Counted from the first letter of the stretch, positions 45,817-55,856 are shown. The stretch: DNA of 64,000 bases from Pectinatus brassicae (GCF_014201835.1 NZ_JACHFH010000004.1:1-64000), one strand, 5' to 3'. Numbers and translations are program-made. The notes: generated by a model from the letters alone, not told the origin.

Positions 45817-47676
45817 TTATTTTTTATCATCATCGACAACTTTATAATCAGCATCAACAACATCGTCATCAGCCTTAGCATCAGAACCAGCATTTTGTTG
45901 AGCTGCTCCAGCGGCGTCAGCACCAGCAGCACCTTGAGCCTGTTGTGCCTGCTGATAAGCAGCCTGACTCATTTCATAAAGCGGTTTTTGCAATTCTTCA
46001 GTAGCTTTTTTAATAGCTTCAGTATCAGTGCCTTTTAATGCTTCTTTTACTTTATCGCAGGCAGCCTGAATTTTCTCTACTGCAGCTTTATCGGCTTTAT
46101 CACCAAGATCTTTAATTGCTTTTTCAGCCTGGTATACCATGCTTTCAGCAGTATTTCTTGTTTCGATTTGTTCTTTTTGTTTTTTATCATCAGCTGCATG
46201 TGCTTCAGCTTCTTTTACCATGCGGTCAATGTCATCTTTGCTCATACCACTGTCGGACTGAATTGTAATTTTTTGTTCTTTACCAGTACCAAGATCTTTA
46301 GCAGATACATTAACAATACCATTAGCATCAATACTAAAGGTAACTTCGATACGAGGCACACCTCTTGGAGCTGGTGGAATATCGGATAATTCAAAACGCC
46401 CAAGGGTTTTATTGCCAGCAGCCATTTCGCGTTCACCCTGTAATACATGGATATCAACGGAAGGCTGATTATCAGCAGCAGTGGAGAAAGTCTGGCTTTT
46501 TGATGTAGGAATAGTTGTATTTCTTTCAATAATTTTAGTACATACACCGCCAAGAGTTTCAATCCCCAAGGATAATGGTGTTACATCAAGAAGAAGTACA
46601 TCTTTTACATCACCAGCTAGAATACCACCCTGGATAGCAGCACCGATGGATACGCATTCATCTGGATTTACACCACGGTTTGCTTCTTTACCAAGTTCGT
46701 TTTTGATGATGTCCTGAACAGCCGGAATACGGGTGGAACCACCAACAAGAATGATTTTATCAATATCGTTTATAGAAAGGTCAGCATCCTGCAATGCTTT
46801 TCTGGTAGGTTCAATAGTTCTCGCTACCAAATCACCGGTAATTTCATCAAATTTAGCACGAGTAAGTGTTAAATCAAGATGTTTAGGACCGCTGGCATCA
46901 GCTGTGATAAATGGCAGATTAACATTGGTAGAAGTCATGCTGGAAAGTTCGATTTTAGCTTTTTCGGCAGCTTCAATAAGGCGTTGTGCACTCATTTTAT
47001 CCTGTGATAAGTCAATACCATTGGATTTTTTGAATTCAGCTACCATCCAGTTCATTACAGCAATATCAAAGTCATCACCGCCTAAACGGGTATCACCATT
47101 GGTTGCTTTAACTTCAAATACACCATCGCCAAGTTCAAGGATAGATACATCAAATGTACCACCGCCAAGGTCAAATACAAGGATAGTTTCATCCTGATCT
47201 TTATCAAGACCATAAGCCAGGGAAGCTGCTGTTGGTTCATTGATAATACGAAGTACTTCAAGACCAGCAATTTTACCAGCATCTTTTGTAGCCTGACGCT
47301 GGCTGTCATTAAAGTAAGCAGGTACTGTTATAACAGCCTGAGTTACGGTTTCACCAAGATATGCTTCAGCATCAGCTTTTAATTTCTGCAGAATCATTGC
47401 AGAAATTTCTGGTGGTGTATAGCTTTTATCATCAATATTTACTTTATAATTTTCACCCATATGACGTTTAATAGAAGCAATTGTTCTATCTGGATTGGAT
47501 ACTGCCTGTCTTTTAGCAAGCTGTCCTACAAGACGTTCGTTATCCTTAGTAAAACCTACTACGGATGGTGTAATGCGGCTACCTTCTGGATTTGTGATAA
47601 CTGTAGGTTCGCCGCCTTCCATAACGGAAACTACAGAGTTAGTTGTACCTAAATCGATACCAATTATTTTTGACAT
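45817..47676 (-). CDS. dnaK: chaperone DnaK (Hsp70)
   Basis: A 619-residue Hsp70. The ATPase domain starts [11 protein letters not shown], has [17 protein letters not shown], the phosphate motif [13 protein letters not shown] and the adenosine motif [13 protein letters not shown]. The linker is [16 protein letters not shown], followed by the peptide-binding domain and an A/Q/D-rich lid ending in [14 protein letters not shown]. It folds and protects proteins with DnaJ and GrpE. A GGAGG site precedes the ATG. The acidic, low-complexity tail is normal in Firmicutes. Confidence 0.98.
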   Translation of the reverse strand: MSKIIGIDLGTTNSVVSVMEGGEPTVITNPEGSRITPSVVGFTKDNERLVGQLAKRQAVSNPDRTIASIKRHMGENYKVNIDDKSYTPPEISAMILQKLKADAEAYLGETVTQAVITVPAYFNDSQRQATKDAGKIAGLEVLRIINEPTAASLAYGLDKDQDETILVFDLGGGTFDVSILELGDGVFEVKATNGDTRLGGDDFDIAVMNWMVAEFKKSNGIDLSQDKMSAQRLIEAAEKAKIELSSMTSTNVNLPFITADASGPKHLDLTLTRAKFDEITGDLVARTIEPTRKALQDADLSINDIDKIILVGGSTRIPAVQDIIKNELGKEANRGVNPDECVSIGAAIQGGILAGDVKDVLLLDVTPLSLGIETLGGVCTKIIERNTTIPTSKSQTFSTAADNQPSVDIHVLQGEREMAAGNKTLGRFELSDIPPAPRGVPRIEVTFSIDANGIVNVSAKDLGTGKEQKITIQSDSGMSKDDIDRMVKEAEAHAADDKKQKEQIETRNTAESMVYQAEKAIKDLGDKADKAAVEKIQAACDKVKEALKGTDTEAIKKATEELQKPLYEMSQAAYQQAQQAQGAAGADAAGAAQQNAGSDAKADDDVVDADYKVVDDDKK

Positions 47677-47791
47677 TATAAAACTCCTCCTATATCTTTA
47701 TGTGTTATAAAAATAATAGATTACTTATTAATATCCCCTATTAAGTCAATTTATAATAAATTTCTACCCTTAGCAGGGAATATATTCATCT

Positions 47792-48391
47792 TTAATTATT
47801 AGAAACTACTTTTACCATTGCTGGACGAACAACACGACCTTTTACCATATATCCTTTTTGCAATTCCTGGTCAATGGTATTATCTTCTTTTTCTGCATCT
47901 TCTACACGCATGACAGCCTGATGGAAATTAGGATCGAATTTTTCGCCTTCAGTTTTTATTACTTCAAGGCCATTTTTCACTAATACTTCATTAAATTGTG
48001 TAAAAATCATTTTAACGCCCTCTTTTAAGGCATTATCATCACCCTCGGCTGCTACTGCCCTCTCAAAATTATCGAGAATTGGCAACATATCCTTAACAAA
48101 TCCCTGCAATATAACATTAGAAATTTCTGCTTTTTCCTGATTACTGCGACGACGGAAGTTAACAAAATCAGCCTGTAAACGCTTAAATTGCTCCTGCGCA
48201 TCAGCTAAAGCCTTATCAGCATCTGCAACTGCATCGTTATTTTCATCCGAAGACTTTGTATCAGTGTCGTTATCAGATGACTCAGCAGCTTTAGACTCAT
48301 CTTCGGCAGATATCGCTTCATTGATTTCCTGTTTCATTTCATCCAGTCTATCACTGTCTTTTTTCTTCATTTCATCTTTCATATACGGCAT
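47792..48391 (-). CDS. grpE: nucleotide exchange factor GrpE
   Basis: A 199-residue GrpE. An acidic, disordered N-terminal part (about 1-75) leads into a long dimerising helix (LADAQEQFKRLQADFVNFRRR) and the C-terminal beta domain (VEKTEGEKFDPNFHQAVMRV-type; here VIKTEGEKFDPNFHQAV) ending in GRVVRPAMVKVV. It releases ADP from DnaK. It lies 32 bases after hrcA and 115 before dnaK. Confidence 0.96.
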   Translation of the reverse strand: MPYMKDEMKKKDSDRLDEMKQEINEAISAEDESKAAESSDNDTDTKSSDENNDAVADADKALADAQEQFKRLQADFVNFRRRSNQEKAEISNVILQGFVKDMLPILDNFERAVAAEGDDNALKEGVKMIFTQFNEVLVKNGLEVIKTEGEKFDPNFHQAVMRVEDAEKEDNTIDQELQKGYMVKGRVVRPAMVKVVSNN

Positions 48392-48423
48392 ATTTACCTC
48401 ATCTTTTCTCTAAATATTAGCAG

Positions 48424-49455
48424 CTACAAATACTTTTTAAGCATTTGCGCCATATTTTCATTCATGAATTCCAGTAATGTCATTATCTTACTATATTCCA
48501 TACGAGTCGGACCTAAAACTGCTATTGTACCTAAGGGCTGTCCATCGATATGATAAGTAGCCTTAATAATGCTACAGTCCTGCATCGTACTATATTTATT
48601 CTCTTCTCCTATCGTAACGGTGAGCCCTGCAGTCCCCTGCGCTGTACTATACAATATATCCCTCAGTATAGGTTCCTCTTCTAACATCTTTAAGATATTT
48701 TTTACTTTATTTATATCATGGAATTCCGGCTGATCAAGCAGCTGCGGCATTCCTTCTCTATATATCTGGTTGCGCTTTTCACCCGCCAGTGACTGCTCTA
48801 CTACATCCATTATCTTATTAAAAGCAGCTGTATCAACCATTTCAGTGCGCATGGAATGCAATGCACCAATGCTTATCTCATTTAATTTCTTGCCCGATAA
48901 ATATTCGTTGAGCACTTGCGCCATCTGAACAAAATCTGTAACAGACGCACCATTTGGTATCTTTATTATTTTATTTTCTACATAGCCGGTATCACTCATA
49001 ATGGCTGCAATAACATGCTCATCATCAAGCGGCACAAATTTTATATAATGAAAAACTGATTCAGCCAGCTGTGGTGTTATAACCATGGATATATTATTCG
49101 TCAAATGAGAAATAATTTTTGCTGTCTCGCGAAAAACCTCATCAAGACTCTCTACCTTGGTATCATACCACTGTCCAATCAATTCCATTTCATTACTGCT
49201 AAGTCTTGTCGGTGTTAATAGATCATCAACATAGAGACGATAGCCCTTATATAACGGGATGCGTCCTGAAGAAGTATGCAGATGCTCGATATACCCCAAA
49301 AATTCCAAATCAGCCATTTCATTGCGAATAGTAGCTGGACTTACTCCCAAATCATACTTTCTGGCAATAGTCCTCGAACCTATAGGTTCAGCTGTTGATA
49401 TATAATCATCTATAATCGCTTGCAGTATACGTCGTTTTCTTTCGTTGAGCATCAT
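48424..49455 (-). CDS. hrcA: heat-inducible transcription repressor HrcA
   Basis: A 343-residue repressor. The N-terminal winged helix (ERKRRILQAIIDDYISTAEP, then GSRTIARKYDLGVSPATIRN) binds CIRCE; a GAF-like core follows, with PILRDILYS and ILGPTRMEY-type (VLGPTRMEYSK) ends. It represses its own operon and is kept folded by GroEL in relatives. CIRCE stands directly upstream. The start has AGGTGATGTC before the ATG. Confidence 0.97.
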   Translation of the reverse strand: MMLNERKRRILQAIIDDYISTAEPIGSRTIARKYDLGVSPATIRNEMADLEFLGYIEHLHTSSGRIPLYKGYRLYVDDLLTPTRLSSNEMELIGQWYDTKVESLDEVFRETAKIISHLTNNISMVITPQLAESVFHYIKFVPLDDEHVIAAIMSDTGYVENKIIKIPNGASVTDFVQMAQVLNEYLSGKKLNEISIGALHSMRTEMVDTAAFNKIMDVVEQSLAGEKRNQIYREGMPQLLDQPEFHDINKVKNILKMLEEEPILRDILYSTAQGTAGLTVTIGEENKYSTMQDCSIIKATYHIDGQPLGTIAVLGPTRMEYSKIMTLLEFMNENMAQMLKKYL

Positions 49456-49495
49456 GACATCACCTCACATTGAACGAAATGCCCTTTTTACTTTA

Positions 49496-49522
49496 TTAGC
49501 ACTCTCAATAAGTGAGTGCTAA
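49496..49522. promoter_or_regulatory. CIRCE operator for HrcA
   Basis: TTAGCACTC (49496-49504), a nine-base spacer, then GAGTGCTAA (49514-49522): a perfect match to the CIRCE consensus. It lies just downstream of the hrcA promoter start point. Confidence 0.97.
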
Positions 49523-49534
49523 TTTCTAATTAAA

Positions 49535-49563
49535 AATATACAACCATTTAATCAAAATGTCAA
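49535..49563 (-). promoter_or_regulatory. sigma-A promoter of the hrcA-grpE-dnaK-dnaJ operon
   Basis: On the minus strand TTGACA (49563-49558) and TATATT (49540-49535) are separated by 17 bases, an ideal vegetative promoter. Its start would be near 49528, placing CIRCE in the initial transcribed region. Confidence 0.85.
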
Positions 49564-49617
49564 GAAAGCATCGTAAAATTATTGATATTTTCTCTAATAA
49601 AATATTAAATTTTTCTC

Positions 49618-49664
49618 TGTGATCTTTATCAAGGTGACAAACATCACATCCTATGTTATATAAT
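49618..49664 (+). promoter_or_regulatory. helicase promoter with CRP/FNR-type palindrome
   Basis: GTGA-CAAACA-TCAC (49634-49647) fits the CRP/FNR-family palindrome, with a weaker TGTGAT half 14 bases upstream (49618). TATAAT at 49659-49664 is a good -10. The site overlaps the -35 region, so a repressing or class II-like role is possible. This is inferred from motif only. Confidence 0.45.
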
Positions 49665-49703
49665 AACATATATTGAACACATTACAAATTTCTGGAGGAT
49701 TAT

Positions 49704-52532
49704 ATGAACTTAAATAAGTTTCTTTCTAATAATAATGACACTATGCATTCAGAACTTATTTATAATGATGCTGTTGACAAAAAAAGTGTTATCGCCATTC
49801 TTGAAAAATCTCTTTATAGCTGTACTAAATTTTACTTTATCGTTGCTTTTATCACCAGAAGCGGTGTATTACTATTAAAAGATTGTCTTAAAGCCCTCGA
49901 ACAAAAGCATATTTCCGGCTGTATTTTAACAACAGACTATCTCTGCTTCAGCGAGCCGGAGGCGCTGGAGGAACTGCAGCAATTTTCTAATATCAAAATA
50001 CGAATTTACAATAAGGAAAACTTCCATATAAAAGGCTATATTTTTGAGTATGACAATAGTTTCACCTATCTTATTGGCAGCTCTAACCTTACACAAAATG
50101 CCTTAAAAGCCAATAAAGAATGGAATGTAAAATTAAATTGCCAAACCACTTCATCTTTTCATCAAAAAACATATAAAGAATTTGAAAAACTTTGGCAAAA
50201 TTCCCAAATACTTACTATTGATTGGCTGGAAGAATATAAAAAACACTATAAAAAAGTTATCACATCAACAAATAAAGGAAATATTTTCACAAATACTGCT
50301 GTTTTTCATCCCAATATTATGCAGCAAAAAGCTTTAACCGCCCTAAAAAACCTGCGGCATAATAAGGAAAATAAAGCTTTATTAATATCAGCCACTGGTA
50401 CCGGCAAAACAATATTAAGTGCTTTAGATGTGAAATCATTTAAACCACAGCGACTGCTTTTCATTGCCCATCGGGAACAGCTCTTAAAGCAAGCCGAAAC
50501 AAGTTTTAAACTTGTTCTTGGTAATAATATTAACAGCGGCTTTTTAACAGGACAGCAAAAAAATTATTCTGCCAATTATCTGTTTGCTTCCATAAATATG
50601 CTCGGACGGGCTGATGTTTTAAAACATTTTACCCCGACACATTTTGATTATATTATCATCGATGAATCACATCGCTCAGGTGCTCCTACCTATCAGCAGC
50701 TTATTGCATATTTTAAGCCGCAGTTTATTTTGGGCATGACCGCAACACCAAATAGGACCGATAACTTTATAATCAATAAATTATTTGATTATAATATTGC
50801 TTATGAAATCAGGCTGCAGGAGGCTATGCAGGAAAATCTCCTTTGCCCTTTCCATTATTTTGGTATTGCTGATATTAAAATCAATAATAAAACGATTGAT
50901 GATAATAGCGCCTTTACTGATCTAACTGCAACAGCACGCGTAAATCATATAATTGATAAAGCCAGATTTTACGGACATTCTTCTGAACGGGTACGCGGTC
51001 TTGTTTTTTGCCGCAGTGTTGCTGAAGCAGCGGCTTTATCTCTAGACTTTAATCAGCAGGGATTCTTTACTACTGCCTTATCTGCCACTGACACTCCCGC
51101 TGCCCGCAATACTGCTATAAAAAAACTGGAACAGGTCCCCCGCATTAATGGTCTTGATTATATATTTTCCGTCGATATTTTTAATGAAGGCATTGATATT
51201 CCGGCTGTTAACCAGATAATTATGCTGCGTCCCACAATTTCACCGATCATATTTACCCAGCAACTGGGACGCGGACTACGCAAATATAACAATAAAGACT
51301 ATGTTGTAATTCTTGATTTTATCGGCAATTACAATAATAACTTTATGATTCCCATAGCCTTATTTGGTGATACTTCCTACAATAAGGATAATTTACGCCG
51401 TGTCCTAACAGAAGGTAAGCAAACTTTATATGGTGCCTCTACCGTAAGTTTTGATGCCATTGCCCAAAAACGTATTTATGACGCAATTGATACCGCCCGT
51501 TTAAGTGATACTGCTCTATTAAAAAGAAGTTATGAAGATTTAAAACATAAATTGAACCATATTCCATCATTTAATGATTTTTCTAACTTTGGCAGCATTG
51601 ATATCTTAAAATATATCGAAAAATTTGGTTCTTATCATACTTTTTTGCAAAAATACGAACCTGCGTATAATATTAAATTAAATGAGATTGAAGAAGAAAT
51701 TTTATTATATATCAGCAAACGTTTTGCTGCTGGTAAACGCATCTTAGAAACAGCTGCTTTAATTTTGCTTATTAACAATCCCAATAATTTATTCATCCGA
51801 TTGGAAAATTTTTTACAGCAAAACTATCAGCTTATTTTACCTGTTGCAGCCAAAACATCATTGATAAATAATCTTACCAATAAATTCACCATTAAAAATG
51901 AACAGGAAAAATATCAGCATTGTATTTTTATAAAAAATGCAGGCACTGATTACTCTAGCAGCGAGCAATTTCAGCAGTGCCTGCAAAATCCTTTATTTAA
52001 ACATAAACTTTTATCTTTATTAAATTTTGCCCAAGAACGCTATACCAACAATTATCAGCAGCATTATAACAATACCTGTTTATGCTTATATCAAAAATAC
52101 ACCTATGAAGAAGTTTGCTATCTCTTAAATTGGCCGCATAAAATAAATCCCAATGCCATGGCCGGCTATTTTTATGAAAAAACTACCCATACCATGCCTG
52201 TCTTTATCAACTATATCCCCGCTGATAAAAAACGTGTTGCCTATACCAATGAATTTTTATCGAATCAACAGATAACAGCTTATTCCAAACTCAATCGTAA
52301 ACTCGACTCCACTGATGCCCAGCATATTTATAACGCTACCACTGAAAAAAATAAAATCTATCTGTTTATACGTAAACCATATGAAGATAAAAACAGCAAA
52401 GAATTTTATTTTCTTGGCGAAATAACAGCTGTTGGGCAGCCTGTTTCAGCTCCAGAGTTTAACGGCTTTAAAACAACTTATGAATTGGCTGACCCTGTAC
52501 GAGATGATATATTTAATTACTTAACATCATAA
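49704..52532 (+). CDS. PLD-nuclease / SF2 DEAD-box helicase fusion (DUF3427-type)
   Basis: A 942-residue cytoplasmic protein. Residues about 1-170 form a phospholipase-D-like nuclease unit: FHIKGYIFE gives the H-x-K pair and LIGSSNLTQNAL the following Ser/Asn. Residues about 205-570 are an SF2 helicase: Walker A SATGTGKTILSA, DEAD-type DYIIIDESHRSGA, motif III GMTATPNRTD, motif V SVDIFNEGIDIPAVN and motif VI QQLGRGLRKY. The C-terminal 370 residues resemble DUF3427 (YTYEEVCYLLNWP). Similar proteins are found alone in many bacteria and are suspected of nucleic-acid restriction or repair. It has its own promoter and no partner gene. Confidence 0.85.
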   Translation: MNLNKFLSNNNDTMHSELIYNDAVDKKSVIAILEKSLYSCTKFYFIVAFITRSGVLLLKDCLKALEQKHISGCILTTDYLCFSEPEALEELQQFSNIKIRIYNKENFHIKGYIFEYDNSFTYLIGSSNLTQNALKANKEWNVKLNCQTTSSFHQKTYKEFEKLWQNSQILTIDWLEEYKKHYKKVITSTNKGNIFTNTAVFHPNIMQQKALTALKNLRHNKENKALLISATGTGKTILSALDVKSFKPQRLLFIAHREQLLKQAETSFKLVLGNNINSGFLTGQQKNYSANYLFASINMLGRADVLKHFTPTHFDYIIIDESHRSGAPTYQQLIAYFKPQFILGMTATPNRTDNFIINKLFDYNIAYEIRLQEAMQENLLCPFHYFGIADIKINNKTIDDNSAFTDLTATARVNHIIDKARFYGHSSERVRGLVFCRSVAEAAALSLDFNQQGFFTTALSATDTPAARNTAIKKLEQVPRINGLDYIFSVDIFNEGIDIPAVNQIIMLRPTISPIIFTQQLGRGLRKYNNKDYVVILDFIGNYNNNFMIPIALFGDTSYNKDNLRRVLTEGKQTLYGASTVSFDAIAQKRIYDAIDTARLSDTALLKRSYEDLKHKLNHIPSFNDFSNFGSIDILKYIEKFGSYHTFLQKYEPAYNIKLNEIEEEILLYISKRFAAGKRILETAALILLINNPNNLFIRLENFLQQNYQLILPVAAKTSLINNLTNKFTIKNEQEKYQHCIFIKNAGTDYSSSEQFQQCLQNPLFKHKLLSLLNFAQERYTNNYQQHYNNTCLCLYQKYTYEEVCYLLNWPHKINPNAMAGYFYEKTTHTMPVFINYIPADKKRVAYTNEFLSNQQITAYSKLNRKLDSTDAQHIYNATTEKNKIYLFIRKPYEDKNSKEFYFLGEITAVGQPVSAPEFNGFKTTYELADPVRDDIFNYLTS

Positions 52533-52585
52533 ATATTCCTTTAATCCTATTTTTTCTTTAGTATTCATACGAAATTAAACAAATA

Positions 52586-53998
52586 TTATTTTTTATAATG
52601 CTCTGACCATTCATGGTGGAACACACCACCTTTATCCACCCGCTCAAAGGTATGCGCTCCGAAATAATCACGCTGTGCCTGTATAAGGTTGGCTCCGATC
52701 TGCGGACTGCGATGCGCATCAATATACTGCAGTGCATTAGAAAATGCTGGCACAGGAAGCCCTGTATTCACCGCCGTACATATGATTTTACGCAAATCAG
52801 ACTGATTATTATTTATATTTTCCATGAAAAATTTATCAAACATTAGATTTTCAAGATTTTTATTTTGACTATATGCCTTTGTAATTTTACTTAAGAATTC
52901 GGCCTGAATAATACAACCCGCCCTAAATATTGCAGCTATTTTACCATAGTCAAGCTGCCAATTATATTCTTTACCAGCCGACCGATATAAGGAAAACCCC
53001 TGAGCATACGCAATTATTTTAGCAGCATACAGGCTTTTTCGCACAGCTTCTATAAAATCATTATCTAATTCTTTTTTATATACAGGCGTATCAATTTGCT
53101 GCTGGGCTAATTTCCGTTCTGCTCGTAAATTAGAAAGTACTCTTGTATTACAGGCCGCTGTAATCATGGAAATATCTATCCCCTGCTTTAATGCTTCAAT
53201 GCTTGTCCAGCGACCAGTTCCTTTTTGCCCGGCACTATCGACAATTTTATCAATAATCTGTCCACCAGCTGTATCATCTTCTGCAAAAATATCTGCTGTT
53301 ATGCCAATAAGGTAACTATGCAGTTCTCCCTGATTCCAATCATTAAATATTTCCGCAATTTTTTTATTATCATATCCGCCAACATGACGAAGCAATAAAT
53401 ACGTCTCGCTGATAAGCTGCATATCGGCATACTCTATGCCATTATGAACCATTTTCACATAATGGCCGGCACCATTTTCACCAATATAAGTACAGCATGG
53501 TTCATTATCTACATGAGCTGATATTGCTTCTAATATAGACTGTATATGGGGATATATTTCTTTACTCCCCCCAGGCATTATCGACGGCCCAAACCTAGCC
53601 CCTTTTTCACCGCCCGATATACCAACGCCAAAATAATTTATGCCTTTTTCCTTCAAATAATTGAATCTTCTTATGGTATCTTGAAAAAAAGAATTGCCAC
53701 CGTCAATAATAATGTCACCATTATTAAGCTGCGGTAATAATTCTTCAATTAATAAATCAACCGGTTTGCCGGCTTTAATCATCAGCATTACTTTCCGCGG
53801 TCTTTGTAATGATCCTAAAAATTCGGGCAAATTATAAAATCCCCGCATATTTTCATGCGTATTTTTTTCTATAACCGTTTTAGTAATTTCAGCTGTACGA
53901 TTATAAGCTGCTACCTTGAAACCATGGTCAGCCATATTGAGTGCTAAATTACTGCCCATCACTGCCATGCCTATAACACCAATATCCATTTGTGACAT
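52586..53998 (-). CDS. gnd: 6-phosphogluconate dehydrogenase, decarboxylating
   Basis: About 470 residues. NADP-binding motif IGVIGMAVMGSNLALNMAD, signature IIDGGNSFFQDT, the catalytic GISGGEKGARFGPSIMPGG and KMVHNGIEYADMQLI, and a C-terminal helical tail are all standard. It converts 6-phosphogluconate to ribulose-5-phosphate, CO2 and NADPH in the pentose-phosphate pathway. I choose ATG 53998 with AAAGGATTG upstream; the open frame extends nine codons further. It is monocistronic. Confidence 0.95.
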   Translation of the reverse strand: MSQMDIGVIGMAVMGSNLALNMADHGFKVAAYNRTAEITKTVIEKNTHENMRGFYNLPEFLGSLQRPRKVMLMIKAGKPVDLLIEELLPQLNNGDIIIDGGNSFFQDTIRRFNYLKEKGINYFGVGISGGEKGARFGPSIMPGGSKEIYPHIQSILEAISAHVDNEPCCTYIGENGAGHYVKMVHNGIEYADMQLISETYLLLRHVGGYDNKKIAEIFNDWNQGELHSYLIGITADIFAEDDTAGGQIIDKIVDSAGQKGTGRWTSIEALKQGIDISMITAACNTRVLSNLRAERKLAQQQIDTPVYKKELDNDFIEAVRKSLYAAKIIAYAQGFSLYRSAGKEYNWQLDYGKIAAIFRAGCIIQAEFLSKITKAYSQNKNLENLMFDKFFMENINNNQSDLRKIICTAVNTGLPVPAFSNALQYIDAHRSPQIGANLIQAQRDYFGAHTFERVDKGGVFHHEWSEHYKK

Positions 53999-54104
53999 AT
54001 TATCAATCCTTTCTACAAATGACATTTATTTATAAATATGGAAAGATTCATTCTTTTTAGTTAAATTTTACCATTAAACACTATTTGTAACAATAATATA
54101 CACC

Positions 54105-54151
54105 TAAAAAAAGCAGCACAGGGATTAATTAATCCCTGCGCTGCTTTTTTA
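54105..54151. terminator. terminator downstream of the iolG gene
   Basis: AAAAAAGCAGC...AGGGATTA pairs with TAATCCCTGCGCTGCTTTTTT; the centre GGGATTAATTAATCCC is palindromic (54121-54136). It separates the iol/EIIA unit from gnd and works in both directions. Confidence 0.85.
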
Positions 54152-54307
54152 TAAAGAGGATAATTTATAATATAGGCAATAAATGGTTACTATTTCCGTA
54201 GAAACTTCACAACCATTCCATCTAAAAATTAATTTACTTTAAACTAAATAGTACAAGGGGAGTGGTCAAGCAAATTATAATTAGAAAAGTTACCTTAGGA
54301 GAGCTTT

Positions 54308-55333
54308 TTATAATCCTGCATCTTTTTTTATTTCTGCAATAGTTACAGGACGATTTTTCGCTACTGATTTTTTAGCGGCCAATCCAATAAGTACTGGCTG
54401 TAACCCATCATTTGCATTTACTATTGTAGCAGTATCGTTCACAATAGCTTCAACAAATGAGTCTATTTCAGCTGCATATGCCATCATATAGCGCTGCAGG
54501 AAGAAATACATTGGTTTTTCTCCAGTAACACCATTTTCATTACTCAGTACAGCCAACGAATCGCTATCATTACCAATGGCTATAGATCCTTTACTTCCAA
54601 ACACTTCAGCTCTTTGGTCATAACCATAAACAGCTTTACGGCAATTATCTATTACAGCTGTTGCACCATTTGCTAATTTCATTGTTATAACCGCGGTATC
54701 AATATCGCCAGCTTTTCCAATTTCAGGATCAACTGTCACTGATCCCACTGCATAAACTTCTTCTACTTCACTGTCAGATAAATAGCGCACCATATCAAAA
54801 TCGTGAATTGTCATGTCAAGGAAAATACCACCTGATACTTTAACATATTCGATTGGCGGAGCTTCAGGATCACGTGAAGTAATTTTTATTATCTGCTGTT
54901 TTCCAATTTTTCCAGCCTGAACTGCATCTTTTATTGCTTTAAAATTATGATCAAAACGACGATTAAAACCTACTTGATATTTTAGACCAGATTTTTCAAC
55001 AACATCCAGTACTTCTTTTATTTTCTTTACATCATGATCAATTGGCTTTTCACAAAATACATTTTTACCAGCTTTAATAGCTTCCATTGATATGGAAGAG
55101 TGAGTATCTGTTGATGAACATATTAATACTGCTGAGATATCTTTATCTTCCAATATTTTCTTATAGTCAGTATATGCATTTTCAATTCCCAATGAAGCTG
55201 CCCATTTTTTTCCGTCATCGTTTAAATACGGATCGGCTACTGCCTTAATTTTTGCATTCTTTACGAATTTTGTAATACTTTCACCATGTACTCTGCCAAT
55301 ACGACCAATTCCAATAATTCCAACATTTATCAT
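54308..55333 (-). CDS. iolG: inositol 2-dehydrogenase-like Gfo/Idh/MocA protein
   Basis: A 341-residue NAD-dependent oxidoreductase. Rossmann motif GIIGIGRIGRVHGESI, then EKPIDHDVKKI (the conserved EKP with catalytic Lys) and FLDMTIHDFDMVRYL with the catalytic Asp/His. This pattern fits IolG, which oxidises myo-inositol to scyllo-inosose, the first step of inositol use; IolX or scyllo-inositol forms are alternatives. It lies 72 bases after the EIIA-like gene on the minus strand and across a divergent region from mmsA, the last enzyme of that pathway. The remaining iol genes (iolB, C, D, E) are not in the window. Confidence 0.82.
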   Translation of the reverse strand: MINVGIIGIGRIGRVHGESITKFVKNAKIKAVADPYLNDDGKKWAASLGIENAYTDYKKILEDKDISAVLICSSTDTHSSISMEAIKAGKNVFCEKPIDHDVKKIKEVLDVVEKSGLKYQVGFNRRFDHNFKAIKDAVQAGKIGKQQIIKITSRDPEAPPIEYVKVSGGIFLDMTIHDFDMVRYLSDSEVEEVYAVGSVTVDPEIGKAGDIDTAVITMKLANGATAVIDNCRKAVYGYDQRAEVFGSKGSIAIGNDSDSLAVLSNENGVTGEKPMYFFLQRYMMAYAAEIDSFVEAIVNDTATIVNANDGLQPVLIGLAAKKSVAKNRPVTIAEIKKDAGL

Positions 55334-55405
55334 TTATATCACCTTTATATTAATACTATTTAAACAAATATATATAATCAGATTATTTTATTTATGTAAA
55401 ACAAA

Positions 55406-55717
55406 TTATTGACGAAGTTCCTTATATATATCAATCATTTGTTCAACAATCTTTTTATTTAAAACTGTAGAACTAACATAATCCTGAGCGTGTACTAATA
55501 GTACTGAATACTCATGTTTCTCGCCATTTGCCTCATTTTTAATAAGGTTTGTTTGTAGCTGATGTGCCTTTATCAAAAGTTCATCAGCTTCTTGCAGCTT
55601 CTTCTCTGCTGCTGCAAAATCAGCTTTTTTTACATCTTCCAGCGCTTTAAACTGTAATGCCTGTGCATCTCCTGCCCCTGCAATCATACTGTAAGCAATT
55701 TGATCTAAATTTTCCAT
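55406..55717 (-). CDS. orphan PTS Lac/Cel-family EIIA
   Basis: A 103-residue all-helical phosphocarrier of the lactose/cellobiose EIIA family. The active-site histidine lies in LLVHAQDYVSS. Such subunits normally pair with EIIB and EIIC for chitobiose, cellobiose or lactose. No partner EIIB or EIIC is in the window; the only PTS here is a Glc-family protein 54 kb away. It precedes iolG, so it may have a regulatory role in inositol use or serve an EIIBC elsewhere. Confidence 0.88.
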   Translation of the reverse strand: MENLDQIAYSMIAGAGDAQALQFKALEDVKKADFAAAEKKLQEADELLIKAHQLQTNLIKNEANGEKHEYSVLLVHAQDYVSSTVLNKKIVEQMIDIYKELRQ

Positions 55718-55748
55718 TTTAATGCCCCTTTCTAAACTTTACCTTTAA

Positions 55749-55856
55749 TTGATTATATTGTGGTTATTTATTGATCAACTATTGATTATAAAATATCATT
55801 TTTTTATGCAATGTCAATAATAAAAAAAAGAAAATTTATTTTTATTATCAATTGAC
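55749..55856. promoter_or_regulatory. helically phased TTGATYA repeats in the iol divergent region
   Basis: TTGATTA at 55749, TTGATCA at 55771 and TTGATTA at 55782 are spaced 22 and 11 bases, i.e. on one face of DNA. TCAATTGA occurs near 55848. They sit between EIIA/iolG and mmsA, where a shared regulator would bind. The AraC protein encoded nearby is a candidate. The region also holds the two promoters. Confidence 0.45.

Noticed and set aside
49704-52532. Assignment as Mokosh type II defence protein
   Set aside because: Mokosh uses a different helicase type with a PLD domain; here the helicase is a DEAD/DEAH-type SF2 protein with a DUF3427-like end.
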